The position numbers and the translations under genes are program-made. Under the pieces are notes generated by a model that worked only from the letters and a program-made list of their open reading frames with translations, did not search any database and had not been told where the DNA came from. Positions 16,056 to 20,436 of a stretch of DNA of 20,436 nt are shown piece after piece. The stretch is from NCBI GenBank assembly GCA_947632295.1, contig CANROQ010000003.1, positions 1-20,436 on the forward strand, in the 5' to 3' direction. The DNA is from an uncultured Bacilli bacterium. Its GTDB lineage: Bacteria > Bacillota_I > Bacilli_A > RF39 > UBA660. Positions within the stretch are counted from its first letter, which is position 1. The number at the start of each line of letters is the position of its first letter.

Positions 16056-16715
16056 ATGAAAAGATTTATTTATTTAATAAGTATTTTTATTATTACACTT
16101 TTATTTATTGGATGCTTTACAGATGAAAAAGCAACCGAATATCAAAAATATCTTGAATCAGCTATGAATGCTAGTTATCGCGGAGAATTTGATGAATATT
16201 TAATCTTGGCTGAAACTACAAAAGAAGAAGCTGAAGAATTATATGATGACACTATAAAATATATGGCAAATCAAATTATGATTTTTAATTCTATAAATAA
16301 TGGTTATATCAGTGATGAAGCAAAAGAAAAATACTATGAATTGGCAAAAAAAGTTTTATTAAAAACTAAATACACTGTTAATGAAGCAAGAAAAATAGAT
16401 GGTATTTATCAAATAAAAGTCGAAATCGAACCAATTGATATTTGGGCAGCAACATATGATGAGATTGAGGAATACATTAATGAATTTAATAATAAGTATC
16501 CTGATTACGAAGGAATGTTAGATGAAGAAATTTTAGAAGCCGAGGAAGAATACGCAATCAATATTTTGGAAATATTAGAAAAATATGTAGATGATATGCA
16601 ATATAAAGATAAAGTTAGTAAAATTGTCGAAATTGAAATCGGTGATGATCACTTATATGGCATATCAAAAAGCAGTTGGAATGACATTGATGATTGCGTA
16701 ATGGGAATAAAGTAA
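16056..16715 (+). CDS. Unknown acidic lipoprotein
   Basis: This 219-residue protein has a lipoprotein signal: basic MKR, a hydrophobic core, and a lipobox LFIGC with the lipidated Cys at residue 20. After cleavage it would be anchored to the outer face of the membrane. The mature part is very acidic, helix-rich (many Glu, Lys, Tyr), with an EEILEAEEEYAINILEILEKY helix stretch near 158-178 and a distinctive C-terminus with SSWNDIDDCVMGIK (206-219). I do not recognise the family. It resembles other small Firmicutes lipoproteins of unknown function, with no obvious enzyme motif. The ATG at 16056 follows AAGAAAGGAG. It is monocistronic, with a clear promoter and its own terminator. Confidence 0.85.
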   Translation: MKRFIYLISIFIITLLFIGCFTDEKATEYQKYLESAMNASYRGEFDEYLILAETTKEEAEELYDDTIKYMANQIMIFNSINNGYISDEAKEKYYELAKKVLLKTKYTVNEARKIDGIYQIKVEIEPIDIWAATYDEIEEYINEFNNKYPDYEGMLDEEILEAEEEYAINILEILEKYVDDMQYKDKVSKIVEIEIGDDHLYGISKSSWNDIDDCVMGIK

Positions 16716-16738
16716 GATAAATTTATCTTGCTTTTTTA
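16709..16738 (+). terminator. Terminator of the lipoprotein gene
   Basis: AAAGTAAGATAAA / TTTATCTTGCTTT forms a 13-bp stem (one T-G pair) overlapping the TAA stop and runs into TTTTTTT. A four-base loop would have to open at its centre. Confidence 0.8.
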
Positions 16739-16771
16739 ATTTTCAATCTATTAAAAATTTTGAAATATTTA

Positions 16772-16800
16772 TATACAAACTTAAAAAAAAGTTATATAAT
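16772..16800 (+). promoter_or_regulatory. Promoter of tRNA-Thr
   Basis: A perfect TATAAT (16795-16800) lies 17 bases upstream of the mature tRNA. At 17-base spacing the -35 is TATACA (16772-16777), which is weak. Confidence 0.55.
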
Positions 16801-16817
16801 ATATTTGTTTATTAATC

Positions 16818-16893
16818 GCTGAAATAGCTCCAACGGTAGAGCAACTGTCTCGTAATCAGTGGGTTGCAGGTTCAAATCCTGTTTTCAGCACCA
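16818..16893 (+). tRNA. tRNA-Thr (anticodon CGT)
   Basis: The acceptor GCTGAAA pairs with TTTCAGC. The D arm is GCTC-CAACGGTA-GAGC, the anticodon loop CTCGTAA gives CGT (reads ACG), and the T arm is GCAGG-TTCAAAT-CCTGT. Discriminator A plus an encoded CCA follow. The anticodon stem ACTGT/TCAGT has a T-T mismatch at the pair next to the loop (31:39). Otherwise the fold is complete. Confidence 0.95.
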
Positions 16894-16934
16894 TAGTGAT
16901 AGATAACTTGGAAAATTCAAGTAAACATAGGAAG

Positions 16935-16960
16935 ACGACTTTATAAAAGGTCGTTTTTAT
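16935..16960 (+). terminator. Terminator of tRNA-Thr
   Basis: ACGACTTT-ATAA-AAGGTCGT (eight pairs, one T-G) followed by TTTTTATCTTTT, about 40 bases after the tRNA end. Confidence 0.75.
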
Positions 16961-17091
16961 CTTTTAAAATATATTTGCGTTAGTACCACTTATATAGTTA
17001 GTACTATTTTTACTTAAAATTACATCTAATAATAAATTATTTTAAGATATTATCATTTTTTAATAATATTTTTCCTTATATATTTTATAAT

Positions 17092-17120
17092 TTGCTTCTC
17101 AATATTTTTTGTGATATATT
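17092..17120 (+). promoter_or_regulatory. Promoter of the three-gene operon at 17149-18853
   Basis: TTGCTT (17092-17097), 17 bases, then TATATT (17115-17120) with TGA before it (extended -10). It is 28 bases upstream of the ATG. The rest of the 16961-17148 gap is AT-rich, with only a two-copy GTTAGTAC direct repeat at 16979 and 16997. Confidence 0.55.
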
Positions 17121-17148
17121 AATAAAAACGAAATAGAGATGATTTTAA

Positions 17149-17676
17149 ATGAAAGCAAACGAAATAATGAATATAATGAATGAAATTACCTATGGTTTCA
17201 AAGATAATAATGGCAATAATATAATAGAAACTGACCCAAAAAAATGGGATAATGAATTTTATAATTTTTATTATTTACTAACACCTGAAGAACTATTAGA
17301 AAAAAAATGTGGTGTATGTTGGGATCAAGTAGAATTAGAAAGAAAATTATTTTTAGATAATAATATATCTATTAAGACATTTTTCATCTATCTTGATAAT
17401 AGTAAAGATTTACCATCACATACTTTTTTAATATTTAAACAAAATAATAAATATTATTGGTTTGAACATGCTTGGTCTACTTATAAAGGAATACATGAAT
17501 ATGCAAATGAAGATGAATTACTAAATGATGTTATCTTAAAATTTAAATATGATTATAAAGAAATTAATAAAAATGCTAAATTATATTTATATGAATATGA
17601 AAAACCAAATAGTCATATTTCTTGTGAAGAATTTTTTAATTATATAAAAACACAAAAATTAATTATTAGTCAATAA
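17149..17676 (+). CDS. Transglutaminase-like (papain-fold) small protein
   Basis: This 175-residue cytoplasmic protein has no signal peptide. KKCGVCWDQVELERKLFL at 52-69 places Cys57 at the start of a helix, as in transglutaminase-like/papain-fold enzymes. LPSHTFLIF at 88-96 supplies His91 on a strand, and YYWFEHAW at 102-109 supplies a possible Glu106 or the following His. That gives a plausible Cys-His-acid triad. The reaction could be hydrolysis of a peptide or amide bond, or transfer; the target is unknown. The ATG follows AGAGATGAT, a partial match to AGGTGAT. It opens an operon with a histidine phosphatase 27 bases downstream and a DNA glycosylase. The fold call is moderate; the biological role is not clear. 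Confidence 0.8.
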   Translation: MKANEIMNIMNEITYGFKDNNGNNIIETDPKKWDNEFYNFYYLLTPEELLEKKCGVCWDQVELERKLFLDNNISIKTFFIYLDNSKDLPSHTFLIFKQNNKYYWFEHAWSTYKGIHEYANEDELLNDVILKFKYDYKEINKNAKLYLYEYEKPNSHISCEEFFNYIKTQKLIISQ

Positions 17677-17703
17677 ATATTATTATATAGGAAGGATATA
17701 AAT

Positions 17704-18366
17704 ATGAAAATTTTTTTAATTAGACACGGTGAATCAATTTCTAATATCAAACAAAATAACCTACTAGGTTTACCAGATCATTTAGTACACCTATCTCAAA
17801 ATGGAAAATTACAAGCCAAACAAACTGGATTATTTTTAAAGCAATATTTAAAAGAAAATCAAATCAATTTAGAACAAGCAACTTTATGGATAAGTCCTTA
17901 TACTCGTACCCGTGAAACAGCACAAATAATTAATCAATATTTGAATATCGCATGTATTAAAGAAGATTATACTTTAATTGAACAAAATTATGGATTATTT
18001 AGCGATAAGACTATTGATGAAATTAAAAAATTATATCCTGAAGAATTTAAACATTATGATAACTATTGGCAAAATAACGGTAAATTTTACGCAAAATTGC
18101 CTCAAGGAGAAAGTCCCATGGATGTAGCACTTAGAACACGACAATTTCTTGAAACTGTTATGAATGATAATAGTAATCCCCTATTTATCGTTTCGCATGG
18201 AACAGCTATTCGTACCATTATCATGAATTATTTTCACCATTCACCTGAATGGTTTAATCATGAGGCCAATATGCAAAATTGTTCAATTCGTCTAATCGAT
18301 AGTGAAAATGAAGAAAATCAAGAACAATATATTTATGGTGGTCCAATCAAAAAATTAAAGAAGTGA
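17704..18366 (+). CDS. Histidine phosphatase family protein (phosphoglycerate mutase-like)
   Basis: This 220-residue protein starts MKIFLIRHGES, so the RHG motif has the phosphorylated His8. SPYTRTRETA at 64-73 supplies the conserved Arg, IEQNYGLFS at 92-100 the acidic donor region, and IVSHGTAIR at 162-170 the second catalytic His165. All catalytic positions of the branch-1 family are present. Members dephosphorylate sugar phosphates, nucleotide-sugar intermediates or other small molecules. Substrate cannot be inferred, and a 2,3-bisphosphoglycerate-dependent mutase is unlikely at this length and motif set. The ATG follows AGGAAGGATATAAAT. It is the middle gene of the operon, four bases before the DNA glycosylase gene. 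Confidence 0.93.
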   Translation: MKIFLIRHGESISNIKQNNLLGLPDHLVHLSQNGKLQAKQTGLFLKQYLKENQINLEQATLWISPYTRTRETAQIINQYLNIACIKEDYTLIEQNYGLFSDKTIDEIKKLYPEEFKHYDNYWQNNGKFYAKLPQGESPMDVALRTRQFLETVMNDNSNPLFIVSHGTAIRTIIMNYFHHSPEWFNHEANMQNCSIRLIDSENEENQEQYIYGGPIKKLKK

Positions 18367-18370
18367 TAAT

Positions 18371-18853
18371 ATGATAATAAATCATCCTTTAAAACCAATT
18401 TATAATCAAGATTCTAAAATTTTAATTTTGGGTTCTTTTCCTAGTGTTAAATCACGTGAAAATAATTTTTATTATGCTCATCCACAAAATCAATTTTGGA
18501 AAATTTTAAGTGATTTATTTAATGAAAATATAACTGATAAAAAAGAATTTCTTTTAAAAAATAATATTGCTCTATTCGATGTTATTAAAAGTTGCGAAAT
18601 AGAAGGTTCAGCTGATCAAACAATTAAAAATGTCAAAGTAAATGATATTAAAAAAATCGTCGATAATAGTAACATTAAATATATTTTTACAACTGGTCGA
18701 AAAGCAACAAATTTATATAATAAATATATAGAAAAAACAACCAATATTAAAACTATTTATTTACCTTCTACATCTCCCCTATTTTCTAAAATGAAATATG
18801 AAGAAAAATTAGAAGAATACAAAAAAATCCTTTATTACTTAAGTATTAAATAA
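18371..18853 (+). CDS. DNA glycosylase, HDG/Mug type (deoxyinosine or uracil excision)
   Basis: This 160-residue protein fits the uracil-DNA glycosylase superfamily, HDG (family 6)-like branch. Motif 1 is ILGSFPSVKSRENNFYYAHP at 18-37, with HPQNQFW at 37-43. ALFDVIKSCEIEGSAD at 67-82 is the second pocket segment. FTTGRKA lies at 106-112, and the C-terminal DNA-intercalation motif is LPSTSP at 131-136. These enzymes cut deaminated bases (hypoxanthine, sometimes uracil) from DNA to start base excision repair. The ATG at 18371 overlaps a weak site (AGAAGTGATAAT) in the previous stop region. Its 3' end overlaps the convergent UV endonuclease gene by eight bases, so two repair genes meet tail to tail. 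Exact base specificity is unknown. Confidence 0.9.
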   Translation: MIINHPLKPIYNQDSKILILGSFPSVKSRENNFYYAHPQNQFWKILSDLFNENITDKKEFLLKNNIALFDVIKSCEIEGSADQTIKNVKVNDIKKIVDNSNIKYIFTTGRKATNLYNKYIEKTTNIKTIYLPSTSPLFSKMKYEEKLEEYKKILYYLSIK

Positions 18854-19781
18854 TAAAAGATGTTTCATCGATAAAATTATAGTTAGTTTTTAATTTTAAT
18901 TGACGCATTAAACGAAAAATTGCTTCATCTTTAGCCTTTGCTTCTAACATAATATCGACATCGATATCAAATTTTTTAATTTCTTCTAAAAAATTAATAA
19001 AATCATCACAATCAATATAATCACTATGACTTCTAAAGTCTTTTTTTGTTTTATTTTTAGGTGAAGAAAAATGGATTTTTGGTTTTATATTTTTCCAAGT
19101 TGCAAAAATATCTTTTATATAATCTAAATAGTTCTCTCCTGTATTATTACATCTATAGTGATGGTAATCAAAAACAAATGGTACATCTAATTTTTGACAA
19201 AGACTTAATACATCTTTGATATTATAAATTTTATCATCATTTTCTAAAGCAATTATCTTTTTTAAATAATCAGGCAATAAATTAAAATTATGAATAAATC
19301 TTTTAATGGAATTTTCTTTACCAAAGACACTACTACCAACATGTAAAATTATAATAGGATTTTTAATTTTTAAAGCTTTTAAAATTTTATAATGATATTC
19401 TAAAATTCTAAAGGTATTTTCTAATACTTCTTTTTTAGTACTATTTAAAACAGTAAATTGATCAGGATGTGTATCAATTCGCATATTTTCTATTAATTTA
19501 GATGTCTTATTAAATAAATTTTGATAACATTTTATATAATCAAAATTTAAATTTTTATGAGTTGCTAGTGGAATAAATTTTGATGTTAAACGATAAAAAT
19601 GAATATTATTTTTTTGATTATAAATTAAAATATTTTCTAAAGTTTTAAAATTTTCATAAACTACATTATCTATTTTATTATAATCGTTATCTTTATTAAA
19701 TTGTGTATAAGTTATTGTATGATATTGACTCATATGTTCTATAGTTTTACTTATCGAAACATAGCCTAATCTAATTAACAT
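18846..19781 (-). CDS. uvsE: UV damage endonuclease
   Basis: This 311-residue protein has the UvsE/UVDE TIM-barrel length and motifs. It starts MLIRLGYVSIS, with YRLTSKFIPLATH at 63-75, MRIDTHPDQFTVL at 100-112, LHVGSS at 146-151, IALEND at 177-182, FDYHHYRC at 204-211, IHFSSPK at 236-242 and HSDYID at 252-257. The His and acidic residues for the metal cluster (His75, His105, His147, Glu180, Asp205, His208, His237, His252) are in place. The enzyme nicks DNA 5' to UV photoproducts and other distortions, giving an alternative to nucleotide excision repair. The ATG at 19781 follows TAGGTGAT, close to the start. It is monocistronic, tail to tail with the DNA glycosylase gene. No SOS box was recognised. 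Confidence 0.95.
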   Translation of the reverse strand: MLIRLGYVSISKTIEHMSQYHTITYTQFNKDNDYNKIDNVVYENFKTLENILIYNQKNNIHFYRLTSKFIPLATHKNLNFDYIKCYQNLFNKTSKLIENMRIDTHPDQFTVLNSTKKEVLENTFRILEYHYKILKALKIKNPIIILHVGSSVFGKENSIKRFIHNFNLLPDYLKKIIALENDDKIYNIKDVLSLCQKLDVPFVFDYHHYRCNNTGENYLDYIKDIFATWKNIKPKIHFSSPKNKTKKDFRSHSDYIDCDDFINFLEEIKKFDIDVDIMLEAKAKDEAIFRLMRQLKLKTNYNFIDETSFII

Positions 19782-20197
19782 AAAATCACCTATTTATATT
19801 ATGGTGTTTTCTTAATCTTTTATGTTAAAATATATATTTAAATATTTATAGCACAAAATTATGTTTATATAAGTAGTGTATAATAGCAAACTACAATAAC
19901 ACCACTTGCTAGAGGTATACAAACAGTATCAACACATTTAGTTATTTTACAAATTTAATAATATTTTAAATTGATAAGAAAAACTATTAGGAATTAATTA
20001 TTTAATTTAGTAATATTTTTTTTCGTTTTTTATTATCATTATATTTATTTTTATCATAATGATATTAATAATTAAAAACTACACATTCTCTATAATATAT
20101 TTATATTGTTTGATAAAGGTAAAATAGTTTTTTCTTCTACAATTTCTTATTTCGTAATATTCTTTATAAAAATATTAATATGGTAAATTTTATTTTC
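19782..20197. other. Intergenic, AT-rich, no intact gene seen
   Basis: About 400 bases upstream of uvsE contain no gene I can support. A TGTATAAT at 19877-19884 (plus strand) could be a weak -10 but lacks a clear -35. Short coding-like minus-strand stretches occur, e.g. about 30 codons ending at 20079, without start codons or ribosome binding sites. Together with the frameshifted remnant next to them they suggest decayed coding DNA, but in sequence this AT-rich such runs can arise by chance. Confidence 0.4.
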
Positions 20198-20313
20198 CTA
20201 TTCTACCATTTGTTCAATACTAGAAATTGTTATTGGATTTAAATAATATTTTCTATATTCCAAACATATTCAGAATTCTTGTATTTGTGATCATATTCAA
20301 TTCTATATTTCAT
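20198..20313 (-). pseudogene. Frameshifted remnant of a small gene
   Basis: On the minus strand an ATG at 20313, preceded by AAAGGAT with good spacing, opens MKYRIEYDHKYKNSEYVWN and then stops at 20239 after 24 codons. One frame over, from within the GTTTGGAATATAGAAA stretch, the reading continues LEYRKYYLNPITISSIEQMV plus Glu and TAG at 20198. A single missing base would join them into a protein of about 38 residues with one compositional style. A possible promoter (TTGTCT, 18 bases, TATAAA) lies just upstream. I do not recognise the product. It could also be two chance frames. Confidence 0.35.
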
Positions 20314-20407
20314 AAAATTTATCCTTTAAAATTTTATAAGATTTACTCATCTTAAAAGACAATATACAAGTATATTTTATAAAGTGTCATAATTTATAAC
20401 AAAAGCA

Positions 20408-20436
20408 TTGTATAAAGAACATTTGTTTGCTATAAT
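20408..20436 (+). promoter_or_regulatory. Strong promoter at the right edge, pointing out of the window
   Basis: TTGTAT (20408-20413), exactly 17 bases, then TGCTATAAT (extended -10, TATAAT at 20431-20436). The transcribed gene lies beyond the window. Confidence 0.6.

Noticed and set aside
16979..17004. GTTAGTAC repeated twice 18 bases apart, possible regulator site
   Set aside because: Only two short copies, far from the promoter box; too weak to call an operator.
16961..17091. Possible small RNA or riboswitch after tRNA-Thr
   Set aside because: Beyond the terminator hairpin there is no stable stem or recognised motif.
19870..19960. Minus-strand frame of about 28 codons with Cys-rich hydrophobic composition, possible small peptide
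   Set aside because: It has no start codon or ribosome binding site and is preceded directly by a stop; more likely chance or remnant.
1..20436. Mycoplasma-type code (TGA as Trp)
   Set aside because: Several genes, including galE, end cleanly on TGA at the expected family length, and Trp is encoded by TGG.

Overview
The window is very AT-rich DNA, roughly a quarter G+C by eye. It has tightly packed genes, strong AGGAGG-like ribosome binding sites and sigma-A-type promoters, often with an extended -10 TGN. It has CCA-encoding tRNA genes and the standard code: TGA terminates several genes and Trp is TGG. This fits a low-GC Bacillota, perhaps an uncultured gut Bacilli or Erysipelotrichales-like lineage. 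The lineage is inference only.

Region 1 (1-10116, minus strand) is a surface or exopolysaccharide operon read leftward and cut by the left edge. In transcription order it holds: a priming polyprenyl-phosphate sugar-1-phosphate transferase; an acyltransferase 3 protein; two GT4 glycosyltransferases; an unusual single protein that appears to fuse an acyltransferase 3 domain to a Wzy-type polymerase; a GT2 glycosyltransferase; a GT-D (DUF1792) glycosyltransferase; a Wzx flippase; and a partial GT52/sialyltransferase-like gene. Together they outline a Wzx/Wzy pathway: prime on undecaprenyl phosphate, extend, decorate with acyl groups, flip and polymerise. No Wzz/Wzd/Wze chain-length or phosphatase genes lie in the window. 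galE (10297-11313) diverges from the operon, with back-to-back promoters between them, and would supply UDP-galactose.

Region 2 (11324-14169, minus) is a two-gene operon of unrecognised proteins, coupled by an ATGA overlap. The first protein has a C-terminal segment that looks like a RelE/ParE toxin fold. The second is a 612-residue, Asn-rich, helical, repeat-like protein. This is the best candidate for an undescribed system.

Region 3 (14266-16960) holds housekeeping and orphan genes: a left-handed beta-helix (GlmU C-domain-like) protein, tRNA-Lys(CTT), deoD, a lipoprotein and tRNA-Thr(CGT), most with clear promoters and hairpin terminators.

Region 4 (17092-19781) is a plus-strand operon (transglutaminase-like protein, histidine phosphatase, HDG-type DNA glycosylase). 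It converges on and overlaps the UV damage endonuclease gene. The last 650 bases carry no intact gene. They contain a frameshifted small-gene remnant and a strong promoter pointing out of the window. I saw no CRISPR array, insertion sequence, rRNA or phage gene.
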